Assembly (NCBI RefSeq): GCF_026248825.1
Contig: NZ_CP110973.1
Location: 4,423,501 to 4,487,500, forward strand
From: Larkinella insperata
Lineage (GTDB): Bacteria > Bacteroidota > Bacteroidia > Cytophagales > Spirosomataceae
Direction: 5' to 3'
DNA length: 64,000 bases
Translations under genes and position numbers: made by a program
The notes under the pieces: model-generated
What the model was told of the DNA's origin: nothing
What the model saw: only the letters and a program-made list of their open reading frames with translations
The model's database searches: none
Part shown: piece by piece, positions 1 to 8,599 of the stretch
Position numbering within the stretch: position 1 is the first letter of the stretch
How the letters are laid out: each line of letters opens with the position of its first letter

Positions 1-489
1 TTAGCTCAACCCGGCAGACAACAGGACATTTCGATTAAAGAAAAAGGCCACTCCGGCACTCGGCGTCAGATTATCGTCGTACCCTTTGGATACGGACTCG
101 TTAGCCGGATTCGGATCACTCCACTTTGTGTAATTCCAGTTGTAGGTATAGCCAAGGCCAACAAAAGGTTTGACATTGACATTTCCGACATAGTACTGGA
201 TGCTTGGACCGATCCCAACGCTTCGACTGAAGTAGCTTGCGCTGTATCCCAAGTCTGAATTGTTCACCGTGACGGGCACAACGACGCCAATGGACAAGTT
301 TTTGACCAGAAAATAGCCCACCGATGGCGTCAGACTGACCGTAAAATTATTTCCCAAATCGTTTTTCATTTTTCGATACGCCAGATCACCCACCTGAGCG
401 CCCACGAGCCAGCGCCCTTTTTCGGTTTGAGCTACCGCATTTGAAAGAAAGGCCAGGAACAGAAGGGCCGTGACATAGACCGTCCGCAT
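1..489 (-). CDS. small outer-membrane beta-barrel protein
   Basis: The 162-residue product begins with a signal peptide (about residues 1-20, cut near NAVAQ). It continues as alternating hydrophobic and aromatic strands typical of the small OmpA-like/OMP_b-brl barrels of Bacteroidota, for example GIGPSIQYYVGNVNVKPFVGLG. It should be exported and sit in the outer membrane; no enzymatic motif is visible. The stop codon TAA is the first three bases of the window, so the frame is complete. The last strand ends in SAGLS, however, without the usual terminal aromatic residue, so a shortened C-terminus is possible. It stands alone, with about 250 bp separating it from the next operon. Confidence 0.75.
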   Translation of the reverse strand: MRTVYVTALLFLAFLSNAVAQTEKGRWLVGAQVGDLAYRKMKNDLGNNFTVSLTPSVGYFLVKNLSIGVVVPVTVNNSDLGYSASYFSRSVGIGPSIQYYVGNVNVKPFVGLGYTYNWNYTKWSDPNPANESVSKGYDDNLTPSAGVAFFFNRNVLLSAGLS

Positions 490-593
490 AGTTTTTACTT
501 TTGTGAGGTGTGAAACTATCCCAATAGTAGCAAATCTTATGAATTAATTTCAATAGGTAAATGAATTTAAGGTTGCTAGTTGTGTAAATAAAA

Positions 594-620
594 CAGTCCA
601 TGCTTTCGGGGCATGGACTG
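594..620 (-). terminator. Rho-independent terminator of the MFS-VOC-HAD operon
   Basis: A perfect 10-bp stem (CAGTCCATGC / GCATGGACTG) encloses a 7-nt loop. Read on the minus strand it is followed by TTTTATTT. It lies about 120 bp past the stop of the HAD gene. The rest of the 490-740 gap shows no gene. Confidence 0.8.
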
Positions 621-740
621 ATGTAGAAAATGGTCGGCGTTACCGGGGTATAGCTAAAACGAAGCGGAGCTGTAGGCCCAACTCCTCCGAAATGCCCAAA
701 ATCTGGGATCGGACGGAGTTTCCGCCACCGGCTTTTGCAA

Positions 741-1427
741 TTAACTCTTAAGCTTTGAAAGGCCCGAGGCAAACCAGGAGGGAATTGCGATGGGAACCTG
801 TAGCTCCGTAAAATCCCGGACTACCTCGTTGGCGCCCGCCTGGAGAAGTTTCTCCGGCGATTCCGTCGTTGCCAGCCCCACCACGTAGGCACCCGCGCTG
901 CTGGCCGCCCGGATTCCGGTTGTCGAATCCTCAAAAATGACGCTTTCCTGCGGCTCAACGCCTAAAAAGCGCATGGCTTGCTGGTAAATTTCCGGATCAG
1001 GTTTGGGACGGGTGACCTTGCTTTCATCGAGCAGCACGTCAAAATACGACCGCAAATTCAGCGCATCCATGACAAAATCCAGGTTCTCGACCGGGGCCGA
1101 CGTGCCGACCGCCGTACGAATACCGGCCTTCCGCAGTTTTTGCAGAAATTCGGGCAAACCGGCAACGGGCGAGATGTCGGGCCGGTATAAATCCCGGAAC
1201 AGCGATTCTTTTTCCGCGGCCAGTTGACGGGCTTCGTCCGGAGAGAGCGTCCGGTCGGCAAACAGGTGGCGGAGGATGTCGTCGTTGTGCTTGCCCGAAA
1301 CGTAATGGACAAAATCATCGTCGGTCAACGGTTTGCCGTAGCGTTCAAAATACCGGCGCCAGGCCAGGCGGTGGTGCGGATTGGTGTCGACAATAACCCC
1401 ATCCATATCAAAAATTGCAGCTTTCAT
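741..1427 (-). CDS. HAD-family hydrolase, beta-phosphoglucomutase-like
   Basis: The product has 228 residues and starts with the HAD motif I DMDGVIVDT (nucleophile and acid/base aspartates at about residues 7 and 9). Motif II is TSAP near residue 108, the Lys is in TRPKPDPEIY, and the acidic motif is FEDSTTGI. The alpha-helical cap between motifs I and II is typical of beta-phosphoglucomutase or phosphatase subfamily IA proteins. It probably acts in the cytoplasm on a small phosphorylated sugar; the exact substrate cannot be read from sequence. It is the last gene of a three-gene operon, 12 nt behind the VOC gene, and is followed by a terminator. Confidence 0.85.
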   Translation of the reverse strand: MKAAIFDMDGVIVDTNPHHRLAWRRYFERYGKPLTDDDFVHYVSGKHNDDILRHLFADRTLSPDEARQLAAEKESLFRDLYRPDISPVAGLPEFLQKLRKAGIRTAVGTSAPVENLDFVMDALNLRSYFDVLLDESKVTRPKPDPEIYQQAMRFLGVEPQESVIFEDSTTGIRAASSAGAYVVGLATTESPEKLLQAGANEVVRDFTELQVPIAIPSWFASGLSKLKS

Positions 1428-1439
1428 CGTGTTTTTTGG

Positions 1440-1826
1440 TTAAACGGTGATCTCAATCCGGTTATTTTCCGGGTCGAGAACCACACTTTCATAATAGCCG
1501 TCACCGGTCGTTCGCGGCCCATCGATCCGCGCATATCCGTCCGTATTCAACCGTCGGGTAAGCGCATCGACCCGCTCCGGGCTACCCACCGACAGGGCAA
1601 AATGGATCAGCCCGGTTCGTTGCGCCAGCGGGTCACTGGTATCATCGGGCACGTCCGGCCGGTGCATCAACTCCAGTTGACAACCTGCACCGAACGAAAG
1701 AAAATAGGAGCGGAACTGCTTCGTCGGATTGTGGTACAAAGGCGAAGCGGTTGCGCCGAAATACGTTTCATAAAAGACCCGCATGCGTTCCAGGTCACGC
1801 GTCCAGATGGCCAGGTGAGCAATCAT
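1440..1826 (-). CDS. VOC family protein (glyoxalase/dioxygenase fold)
   Basis: The 128-residue protein has two beta-alpha-beta-beta-beta modules. Candidate metal ligands sit in the usual places: His4 (IAHLAIW), Glu52 (QLELMH), His75 (LIHFALS) and Glu125 (NRIEITV). The family includes glyoxalase I, fosfomycin and bleomycin resistance proteins and extradiol dioxygenases, and nothing here allows a choice among them. The start codon overlaps the stop of the upstream MFS gene (ATGA), so the two are probably translationally coupled. Confidence 0.85.
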   Translation of the reverse strand: MIAHLAIWTRDLERMRVFYETYFGATASPLYHNPTKQFRSYFLSFGAGCQLELMHRPDVPDDTSDPLAQRTGLIHFALSVGSPERVDALTRRLNTDGYARIDGPRTTGDGYYESVVLDPENNRIEITV

Positions 1827-3016
1827 AGGGTCAGTTTGCGGGTTAGAACCGCCGAAATCAGCAGAATACCGGCCACGAGTCCGAAACCGTAGGCCAGTCC
1901 GTACGCTTCGGCCACAAAACCGATGACGGGAGGGCCCGCCAGAAAACCGATGAAACTAAACGTCGCGAACGTGGCCAGACCGGTCGCTGCCGGAATCCCG
2001 GCTACGTGCATGGAAGCTTTGTAAAGAATCGGTGCGCCCAGCGAACAACCCGCGCCCAGCAGGGCGAAACCCGTCAGCGCAACCACGGGAATGGGAACGG
2101 CAATGGCCAGCAGCAAACCGGAAGCTGCCACCAGGCTGCCTATTCCCAGAATCCGCTTTACTCCGATGCGCGGTATAACGGCGTCGCCAATAAAGCGGCC
2201 GAGCGTCATCACCAGCGAAAAACAACCAAAGCCCAGCGCGGCTATCTGGCTGGAAGCCCCCGTGGCTTCGTGAAGATAAACGGCGCTCCAGTCGAGGGCG
2301 GCCCCTTCGCCCATTGCCACCCCCAGGCCAATGATGATCATCAGCAGTAACATCATGTTGGGACGCACAAAAGCGGCCGAGGATTCGGTGGGCGGTTGCG
2401 CCGGGATTGTTTTCAGGATGGGCCGGAGTGTAAACGTGAGCAGAACCAGCGCCAGCGTCATGCCCAGCATGTGCAGGGACGGCGATACGTGTAGGGCAAT
2501 ACAAATCCCGGCCAGGATCGAACCGACCATGCCACCCAGGCTCCACATGCCGTGGCAGGAAGACATAATCAGGATGTTGTGTTCGCGCTCGACATCGGCC
2601 GCGCTGGTGTTCATGGCCACATTGAGCAAGGCCGCACTCAGCCCCACAAAGAACAAACCGACGGCCATCAGGGCGACGTTGGGTGCATTAATCGGAATCA
2701 GCGTACTCAGGCACAGGACCAGCGCGCTGAGAAAGCAGGTGCGGGCGGCCCCAAGCCGGGCGATAATCCAGCCCGTGAAGGGGTTCATGAGCAGCAGACC
2801 CACCGGCATCGCAAAGAGCACCATGCCCAGCCCGGCGTCGGTCAGGTGGAGTTTCTGTTTAACGTGGGGAATGTGCGCCACCCAGCCACCCAGCAGCAGG
2901 CTTTCGGTCGTGAAAACCAGACCAACGGCCCGGGCGTGCGGATGCGTAAAGAACGTTAGGAGGCTGCCAAACAGCGATGGCGTGGAAGGGACTTTTTCGT
3001 CGATGGTTACATTCAT
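1823..3016 (-). CDS. MFS transporter, YbjJ-like
   Basis: The 397-residue polytopic membrane protein has about twelve predicted transmembrane helices, a short cytoplasmic N-terminus and small interhelical loops. The conserved MFS loop after helix 2 is present in the form GWIIARLGAARTCF. The pattern VAHIPHVKQKL near the start and the central WSLGGMVGS resemble the YbjJ/FucP-like branch of small-molecule facilitators. It is the first gene of the operon with the VOC and HAD genes. A TACTTTTG promoter element lies about 21 nt before the start codon. The substrate is unknown. Confidence 0.85.
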   Translation of the reverse strand: MNVTIDEKVPSTPSLFGSLLTFFTHPHARAVGLVFTTESLLLGGWVAHIPHVKQKLHLTDAGLGMVLFAMPVGLLLMNPFTGWIIARLGAARTCFLSALVLCLSTLIPINAPNVALMAVGLFFVGLSAALLNVAMNTSAADVEREHNILIMSSCHGMWSLGGMVGSILAGICIALHVSPSLHMLGMTLALVLLTFTLRPILKTIPAQPPTESSAAFVRPNMMLLLMIIIGLGVAMGEGAALDWSAVYLHEATGASSQIAALGFGCFSLVMTLGRFIGDAVIPRIGVKRILGIGSLVAASGLLLAIAVPIPVVALTGFALLGAGCSLGAPILYKASMHVAGIPAATGLATFATFSFIGFLAGPPVIGFVAEAYGLAYGFGLVAGILLISAVLTRKLTL

Positions 3017-3036
3017 GACCGTTTCTTATGATAGGG

Positions 3037-3044
3037 CAAAAGTA
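3037..3044 (-). promoter_or_regulatory. -7 promoter element of the MFS operon
   Basis: TACTTTTG on the minus strand fits the Bacteroidota -7 consensus TAnnTTTG and lies about 21 nt before the MFS start codon. The region to 3148 is divergent, facing the AraC gene on the plus strand. Confidence 0.7.
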
Positions 3045-3147
3045 AGACGGTTTTTTGAGTTGGTTTTTGGTTTAATTACCTTATTTTGGTGCTCTGTTGA
3101 TGTTCTTTACTCAAACGAGGGCAATGAAATGTTAATAGCGCATCTGT

Positions 3148-3996
3148 ATGAAGCCACAGTTTGAGAAAATTGAGCCCGAGTTTGGCAGTTCGTTCCGGCT
3201 GATTCATCACACCGAGCCGGATAGCTGCTGGGTGTATTGGCATTACCATCCCGAGTACGAAATTGTTTATATTCCGCGGGGTAACGGAAAGCGGCACATC
3301 GGCCACCACATTTCCACGTACGAAGACGGCGAACTGGTTTTTCTGGGCCCCAACCTGCCGCACCTGAATTTCAGCCACGGTATTGTGGGCGATTTTGAAG
3401 AGATCGTCGTGCAGTTGCGCGAAGATTTTTTAGGCAAGGACTTTCTGCAACGGCCTGAGCTGGCCGCTATCCGGCGGTTGTTCGAGCGGGCCCACCGGGG
3501 CATATCGTTTTCGGGAGAAACCAAGCGACGGGTGGGGCAGCAGGTGGCCTCGCTGGTGAGCTTACCTCCGTTTGATCGCATGATGACCCTGCTGACGATC
3601 TTCCAGCGCCTGGCCGTTTCAACCGAATACCAGCTACTCAATGCCGATAGCGTCAGTCTGGACCTTAACGGCCGGGAGCAGGAGCGCATCAACCGCATTT
3701 ACGGCTTTGTCGAAACGCACTACGGGCAACCGATTGAGATTCAGCAGGTGGCTTCGCTCGCTAACATGACGGTTCCGGCTTTCTGCCGGTATTTCAAAAA
3801 AATGACCCAGATGACCTTCACCGACTTTGTTAACGAATTTCGGATCACCCAGGCCCGTAAACTCCTGACCGGCGACCGCAGCATCGGTGATGTCTGTTAC
3901 GAAAGCGGCTTCAATAACCTTTCCCATTTCAATAAAGTTTTCAAGCAACGAACGGGCCAGACGCCGGGTGAATACCGCCGGGCGCTGGCCGTTTAA
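3148..3996 (+). CDS. AraC family transcriptional regulator with cupin domain
   Basis: The 282-residue protein has an N-terminal cupin-like sensing half (HYHPEYEIVYIPRG near residues 33-46) and a C-terminal AraC/XylS DNA-binding half. The latter has two helix-turn-helix units: IEIQQVASLANMTVPAFCRYFKK, and IGDVCYESGFNNLSHFNKVFK followed by the signature TPGEYRR. The start ATG lies about 130 bp from the divergent MFS operon. It sits immediately upstream of, and in line with, a reductase gene that has its own promoter in the gap, the same layout as four other AraC genes in this window. The ligand is unknown. Confidence 0.9.
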   Translation: MKPQFEKIEPEFGSSFRLIHHTEPDSCWVYWHYHPEYEIVYIPRGNGKRHIGHHISTYEDGELVFLGPNLPHLNFSHGIVGDFEEIVVQLREDFLGKDFLQRPELAAIRRLFERAHRGISFSGETKRRVGQQVASLVSLPPFDRMMTLLTIFQRLAVSTEYQLLNADSVSLDLNGREQERINRIYGFVETHYGQPIEIQQVASLANMTVPAFCRYFKKMTQMTFTDFVNEFRITQARKLLTGDRSIGDVCYESGFNNLSHFNKVFKQRTGQTPGEYRRALAV

Positions 3997-4020
3997 AAGT
4001 GGGCCGTCGTTTCGTTTTCT

Positions 4021-4063
4021 TACAATTTTTTGCCCGTGGGAAGGGAGAACTTTGTCGCATCAA
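4021..4063 (+). promoter_or_regulatory. promoter block shared with two other AraC-linked genes
   Basis: TACAATTTT at 4021-4029 is followed 21 nt later by TTTGTCGCATCAA at 4051-4063. The -7 element reads gaacTTTG (4047-4054), a partial match to TAnnTTTG. The same two blocks with the same 21-nt spacer occur at 38344-38386, and a variant lies at 15580-15613 on the minus strand. The block lies between the AraC stop and the reductase start, and decides the start codon at 4075 rather than the earlier in-frame ATG at 4030. Confidence 0.65.
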
Positions 4064-4074
4064 TCTTAGCAATC

Positions 4075-4953
4075 ATGACAAATTCAACCTCACCTTCCAT
4101 TCTCCTTACCGGAGCCACCGGCACGATCGGTTCCGAACTCGCCCGGCAGTTAGCCGCCAAAGGTGTCGCATTTCGTGTGATGGTTCGGTCACTGGAAAAA
4201 GCCCGATCGTTGCCCCATCTTGCCGGAGCCGAATTAGTTGCGGGCGACTTTACTGATGCGGCAAGTGTCGCCCGGGCCCTCGACGGCATGGAGCGGGCTT
4301 TTCTGCTGACTAACTCGTCGGAGCAGGCCGAGTCGTTGCAAATCGGGTTTGTTGCCCTCGCCCGGCGGGCCGGGGTGCGGCATATTGTCAACGTTTCGCA
4401 ATTGGCGGCCAGCCTGGATTCGCCGGTTCGTTTTCTACGGTATCATGCCTCCGTTGAACAAAAAATAAGGGAGTCGGGGCTGGCGTACACCGTTCTTCGA
4501 CCTAATTTATTCATGCAGGCTCTGCTGGGTTTTCGCGATCCAATCATAAATCAGGGCCAGTTTTTCGCCACGGCGGGGGAGGCCGCCGTCAGTGTGGTAG
4601 ACGTTCGGGACATTGCCGCCGTAGCCGCCGAAACCCTGACCGGCCGCGGGCACGAAGGCAAAACCTACGACCTCACCGGTCCCGAAGCGTTGACGCATCC
4701 GCAACTGGCCGCCCAGCTTTCCGAAGGGCTGAATCGTCCGATCCAGTACGTTGATGTTCCGCCGTCCGCCCTGCGTCAGGCTCTGTTGTCGGTCGGTTTT
4801 CCTGAATGGCAGGCCGACGGTTTATTAGAGGATTATGCGCATTACGCCCGCGGTGAAGCCTCCGCAGTTTCCTCCGCCATAATGGAGGTAACCGGCCAGC
4901 CGCCCCGTAATTTTCGAGGCTTCGTGCGGGAGTATGCGGCAGCGTTTTCGTAA
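4075..4953 (+). CDS. NmrA-like NAD(P)-binding reductase
   Basis: The 292-residue Rossmann-fold protein has the dinucleotide-binding motif GATGTIG at residues 13-19. It shows the atypical short-chain dehydrogenase pattern of NmrA/QOR2-type proteins: VTGDF-like VAGDFTDAAS, NVSQLAA, and YHASVEQKIRESGLAYTVLRPNLFMQ. This family reduces quinones or senses NAD(P) redox state. The start is set by the promoter at 4021-4063, which rules out the in-frame ATG at 4030. The gene follows the AraC regulator by 78 nt and is plausibly its target (inference). Confidence 0.85.
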   Translation: MTNSTSPSILLTGATGTIGSELARQLAAKGVAFRVMVRSLEKARSLPHLAGAELVAGDFTDAASVARALDGMERAFLLTNSSEQAESLQIGFVALARRAGVRHIVNVSQLAASLDSPVRFLRYHASVEQKIRESGLAYTVLRPNLFMQALLGFRDPIINQGQFFATAGEAAVSVVDVRDIAAVAAETLTGRGHEGKTYDLTGPEALTHPQLAAQLSEGLNRPIQYVDVPPSALRQALLSVGFPEWQADGLLEDYAHYARGEASAVSSAIMEVTGQPPRNFRGFVREYAAAFS

Positions 4954-4969
4954 ACTGGCGGAGCTGCTA

Positions 4970-7072
4970 TTACGGCAGGGCAAACGCGACGTAACTATCG
5001 CCTTTCTTCGTGCCCAGTTTGGTGCCTCCGCAGGCGATGACAATGTACTGCTTGCCGTTTACTTCGTAGGTGCTGGGCGTGGCGTACCCAGCCGCCGGAA
5101 GTTCGGTTTGCCATAATACGTTACCGGTTTTCTTGTCGATCACCCGGAACATACCGTCCTTGCTGGCGGCAATGAACAGCAATCCGCTGGCCGTGACCAC
5201 CGGACCGCCGTAACTCTCGGCCCCGGTTTGCGGAATGCCTCTGGCGGTCAGTTCTTTCAGTTCGCCAAACGGTTTTTGCCAAAGGTGTTCACCGGTATTG
5301 AGGTTGATGGCCGTCAGCGTTCCCCAGGGTGGGCGGATGCCGGGATAGCCCTTATTGTCGAGGAATTTCGTGTATCCGTTGAATTTGTAGGGTACGTACG
5401 GTTCTTTGCTGCCGGGTTTGGCCGAACTCGCTTCCACTTTTTCATCCCCGAACAAAAACGCCACCAGCGCCTGCTTTTCGATCTCGGTCAGTCGCGTAAA
5501 ACCCGGCATCATGCCTTTGCCCGTCGTGATCGTTTTGTGAACAAAATCACGGTCCCGGCGCTGGCCGATGTTGACCAGCGAGGGGTAGCCGCTGGTGGGA
5601 TTGCCTTTGCGGTCGGGGCGGTGGCAAACCGAGCAGTTGACCGTGTAAAGCCGTTCGCCGGGGCTGAGGTGCGCCAGTTCCTCGTCTTTAGGCGTATCGC
5701 GCAGGCTTAGCAGCCAGGCCATTTCGTTGGCGTTTACGTACATAATACCGTCGGGATCAACGGCAGCACCACCCCATTCGGCCCCACCGTCTAGGCCCGG
5801 ATACACGAGCGTCGGTGTTTTGCCCAGCGGCTGGAACGGACCCACTTTGGCGCGTCGGTAAGCGGCCAGCAGCGAATCCCGGTTCTCGGCGTATGGGCTC
5901 AGATCGGCTTCGGAAATGGTCTGGCGGGCAAATGGGGCCGGTTTTGTCGGAACGGGCTGGGTCGGCCAGGTGGGTTCGTCGGGCAACTCTGATTTCGGAT
6001 AAGGTACTTCCTTAATCGGAAACAACGGTTTTCCCGTCACCCGGTCAAACACAAACACGTGGCCGGTTTTGGTCACCTGCGCTACGGCATCAACGGTTTT
6101 GCCGTTCATCCGTAAGGTCACCAGATTGGGGGGAGCGGGCAGGTCGCGGTCCCAGATGTCGTGGTGAACAAACTGGTAGTGCCAGAGCCGTTTACCGGTT
6201 TTGGCATCCAGCGCCAGCAGGCAGTTGGCAAACAGGTTCTGCCCCTTGCGGTTCCCGCCGTAAAAGTCGAAAGCTGCCGAGCCGGTGGGTACGTATACAA
6301 TGCCGCGCTTGCGGTCGATGGACATGCCGGACCAGTTGTTGGCCCCGCCAACGTTAGTGTTTTTGTAGGTATCCTTCGGCCAGGTGTCGTAACCAAACTC
6401 GCCGGGGTTCGGGATCGTCCGGAATACCCAGGCAATCTGGCCCGTCCGGACGTTAAACGCCTGAATGTACCCCAGGGCCGCATCGGACCCTTCGGAAAGC
6501 CGCAGCGGCATGATAATCAAGTCGCCGAATAGGGTGCCGGGGGTGTTCGAAATCACAAATTTATCGGCTGCGGTGGGCCCCAGTCCGGCTTTCAGGCTGG
6601 CTTTTCCGTGGGTACCAAAGCCGGGAATCAGCACGCCCGTCCGGGCGTCGACGGCGCAGAGTGAAGCGCCCGAGCCAAACAGAATGCGCTTGTCGTCCTT
6701 GTCGCTCCAGTACGTGACGCCCCGCAGGGTGTTGACGCCCCCTTTGCTGGATTCATTATACCGCCATTTTTCCTGACCCGTGGCCGCATCCAGCGCAAAC
6801 ACCTGATTAGAAGCCGTAACGCCGTACAGCGTGCCGTCGACGATGATGGAATTGCACTGCACCTGCCCGGAGTCTTTGGAGTGGTATTCCCAGGCAACCC
6901 GTAATTTACTGACGTTGGAAGCGTTGATCTGGTCGAGTGGAGAGTAGTGGTTGCGGTCGGGGCCACCCAGGTATTCGGGCCATTCGCGGGAGGTGGGCGT
7001 TTCGGTTGTCCATCGTGCCGCCGTAAACAGCGCAGCCGACAAAAAAAGGGTCGGCAAAAGCAATCGTTTCAT
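4970..7072 (-). CDS. PQQ-dependent dehydrogenase with inserted cytochrome c domain
   Basis: The 700-residue protein has an N-terminal export signal (residues 1-19) and an eight-bladed quinoprotein propeller. Repeated blade motifs include ALDAATGQEKW, AVDARTGVL, AFNVRTGQIAW, ALDAKTGKRLW, FDRVTGKPLF, AINLNTGEHLW and VIDKKTGNVLW. Between the last blades sits a class I cytochrome c domain at about residues 465-545, with haem motif CSVCH (480-484) and a likely distal Met in GMMPGF (521-522). Electrons from substrate oxidation could pass from PQQ to the built-in haem in the periplasm. The architecture matches the membrane-free glucose/alcohol dehydrogenase family found in Bacteroidota; the substrate is not certain. 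No PQQ synthesis genes are in the window. Confidence 0.9.
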   Translation of the reverse strand: MKRLLLPTLFLSAALFTAARWTTETPTSREWPEYLGGPDRNHYSPLDQINASNVSKLRVAWEYHSKDSGQVQCNSIIVDGTLYGVTASNQVFALDAATGQEKWRYNESSKGGVNTLRGVTYWSDKDDKRILFGSGASLCAVDARTGVLIPGFGTHGKASLKAGLGPTAADKFVISNTPGTLFGDLIIMPLRLSEGSDAALGYIQAFNVRTGQIAWVFRTIPNPGEFGYDTWPKDTYKNTNVGGANNWSGMSIDRKRGIVYVPTGSAAFDFYGGNRKGQNLFANCLLALDAKTGKRLWHYQFVHHDIWDRDLPAPPNLVTLRMNGKTVDAVAQVTKTGHVFVFDRVTGKPLFPIKEVPYPKSELPDEPTWPTQPVPTKPAPFARQTISEADLSPYAENRDSLLAAYRRAKVGPFQPLGKTPTLVYPGLDGGAEWGGAAVDPDGIMYVNANEMAWLLSLRDTPKDEELAHLSPGERLYTVNCSVCHRPDRKGNPTSGYPSLVNIGQRRDRDFVHKTITTGKGMMPGFTRLTEIEKQALVAFLFGDEKVEASSAKPGSKEPYVPYKFNGYTKFLDNKGYPGIRPPWGTLTAINLNTGEHLWQKPFGELKELTARGIPQTGAESYGGPVVTASGLLFIAASKDGMFRVIDKKTGNVLWQTELPAAGYATPSTYEVNGKQYIVIACGGTKLGTKKGDSYVAFALP

Positions 7073-7103
7073 TCGGTTTAGGAAAAGCTTAAGTGGGTTT
7101 CAC

Positions 7104-7111
7104 TAGCTTTG
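7104..7111 (+). promoter_or_regulatory. -7 promoter element of sdaA
   Basis: TAGCTTTG matches TAnnTTTG exactly. It lies 75 nt before the sdaA start, implying a 5' leader of about 65-70 nt. Confidence 0.6.
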
Positions 7112-7185
7112 TCCTACCGTTGGTTGCGACAATCGGCTAATGAACCAGAAAGATACAACCTGAATACCATTCCTGCCCAACATTC

Positions 7186-8562
7186 ATGAATAATTCGCCC
7201 ATTACCACGTCCCTTTTTGACCTCTTTAAAGTGGGTCCGGGACCGTCGAGTTCGCACACCATTGGACCCATGAAGGCGGCTTTCGACTTTCTGGAGCGGT
7301 TGCGTCACCTGCCCGAATCAACCCTGCAAACGGCGGATTCTATTCACATTTATCTGTACGGTTCGCTGAGTGCAACCGGCAAAGGCCACGGAACCGACCG
7401 CGCCCTGGTGGCTGGACTGCTGGGTTGGCAACCCGAATCGACCGACCCGGTGGCTTTGCTGGCGTTGTTGAAAGATCCGGCCGTAACCTATCCAGTGCAG
7501 GTAGGCGAACGGGAGTTTGCCCTGGGCGTTGAACACATTCATTTTGAGCGAAAAAAATACGAGTCGCCGTACGCCAATACCGTGGTTTTCCGGCTGACGA
7601 AAGGCGATGCTACGCTTTTCGAACAGGAATATTACTCGATTGGGGGCGGTTTTATTCTGCGAAAAGGTGAAGAGGCTGCGGAGAAACCAGCGTCCGAAAT
7701 ACCGTATCCGTACCGGACCATGAAAGAATTGAAAACCCGGCTGTACGACCACCAACTGACGCTGGAGCAACTCATGCTGGCGAACGAAATGGCGTTGACG
7801 GGTTGGTCGGCCAAGGACATCAATAACCGCATCGACCTGATCCTGGACTTTATGCACAAAGCCGTCCGGCGTGGACTGCGGCACAAAGGAACGCTGCCGG
7901 GTTCGATCAAATTGCGCCGGAAAGCGCCGGTGCTCTACCAGCAGGCGCGGGGCCTGGCGCAGTCGTCGGATAGCTTTCTGATTTTCCTCAATGCGTATTG
8001 TCTGGCGGCTTCGGAGGAAAACGCGGCTGGGGGCATTGTCGTGACGGCTCCCACGTCCGGCGCGTCGGGGGTTATTCCGGGGTTGACGTACCTGGCCCGC
8101 AACCATTTTCACTACGATAAAGCCACCCTGCGCAGAGGCATGTGGGCGGCTGCGGCTGTCGGTTTTCTGGTGAAGCACAACGCCAGCATTTCCGGGGCCG
8201 AGATGGGGTGTATGGGCGAAATCGGCACGGCATCGGCCATGGGCGCGGCTTTTCTGACCTACTGCGCGGGCCAGCCTATTGACGCCGTGGAGGCAGCCGC
8301 TGAAATCGGCATTGAGCACCACCTCGGCATGACCTGCGATCCCATCGGCGGGTACGTTCAGATTCCCTGCATCGAGCGGAATGCGATGGGGGCGGTGAAA
8401 GCCTACAACGCCTTTTTGCTGGCCACCGCCGGAACGCCCGCCAACCAGAAAATTTCGCTCGATGCCGTCATTAAGGTCATGAAAGCTACCGGGCGCGACA
8501 TGTCTACCAAATACAAAGAAACCTCCGAAGCCGGTCTGGCACTCAGCGCAACGGAGTGCTAA
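7186..8562 (+). CDS. sdaA: L-serine ammonia-lyase, iron-sulfur dependent
   Basis: The 458-residue single-chain enzyme carries the beta domain first (FKVGPGPSSSHTIGPM at residues 15-30) and then the alpha domain. The alpha domain has the hallmark APTSGASGVIPG, GCMGEIGTASAMGAA and CDPIGGYVQIPCIERN. The conserved cysteines in MGCMGE, MTCDP and IPCIE are the expected ligands of the [4Fe-4S] cluster. It converts L-serine to pyruvate and ammonia in the cytoplasm. The length is normal for the fused type. It is monocistronic with its own TAGCTTTG promoter. Confidence 0.95.
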   Translation: MNNSPITTSLFDLFKVGPGPSSSHTIGPMKAAFDFLERLRHLPESTLQTADSIHIYLYGSLSATGKGHGTDRALVAGLLGWQPESTDPVALLALLKDPAVTYPVQVGEREFALGVEHIHFERKKYESPYANTVVFRLTKGDATLFEQEYYSIGGGFILRKGEEAAEKPASEIPYPYRTMKELKTRLYDHQLTLEQLMLANEMALTGWSAKDINNRIDLILDFMHKAVRRGLRHKGTLPGSIKLRRKAPVLYQQARGLAQSSDSFLIFLNAYCLAASEENAAGGIVVTAPTSGASGVIPGLTYLARNHFHYDKATLRRGMWAAAAVGFLVKHNASISGAEMGCMGEIGTASAMGAAFLTYCAGQPIDAVEAAAEIGIEHHLGMTCDPIGGYVQIPCIERNAMGAVKAYNAFLLATAGTPANQKISLDAVIKVMKATGRDMSTKYKETSEAGLALSATEC

Positions 8563-8581
8563 GACGATCCGGATCGCCACC

Positions 8582-8599
8582 CAACCCCTGGCGGGGTTG
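8582..8599 (+). terminator. possible terminator hairpin after sdaA
   Basis: CAACCCC TGGC GGGGTTG forms a tight 7-bp hairpin about 20 nt past the sdaA stop. A second GC-rich imperfect inverted repeat (GGGCGGGGGAG / CTCCGCCCGCC) follows at 8608-8636. Neither has an immediate T-run. The rest of the gap to 8788 holds no recognisable gene. Confidence 0.35.

Noticed and set aside
386..772. Minus-strand frame covering the terminator region before the HAD gene
   Set aside because: It crosses the perfect terminator hairpin and the end of the HAD gene, has no family motif and no coding character.
4030..4074. Earlier start of the NmrA-like reductase
   Set aside because: The extra 15 codons overlap the promoter block (TACAATTTT to TTTGTCGCATCAA), so the ATG at 4075 is used.
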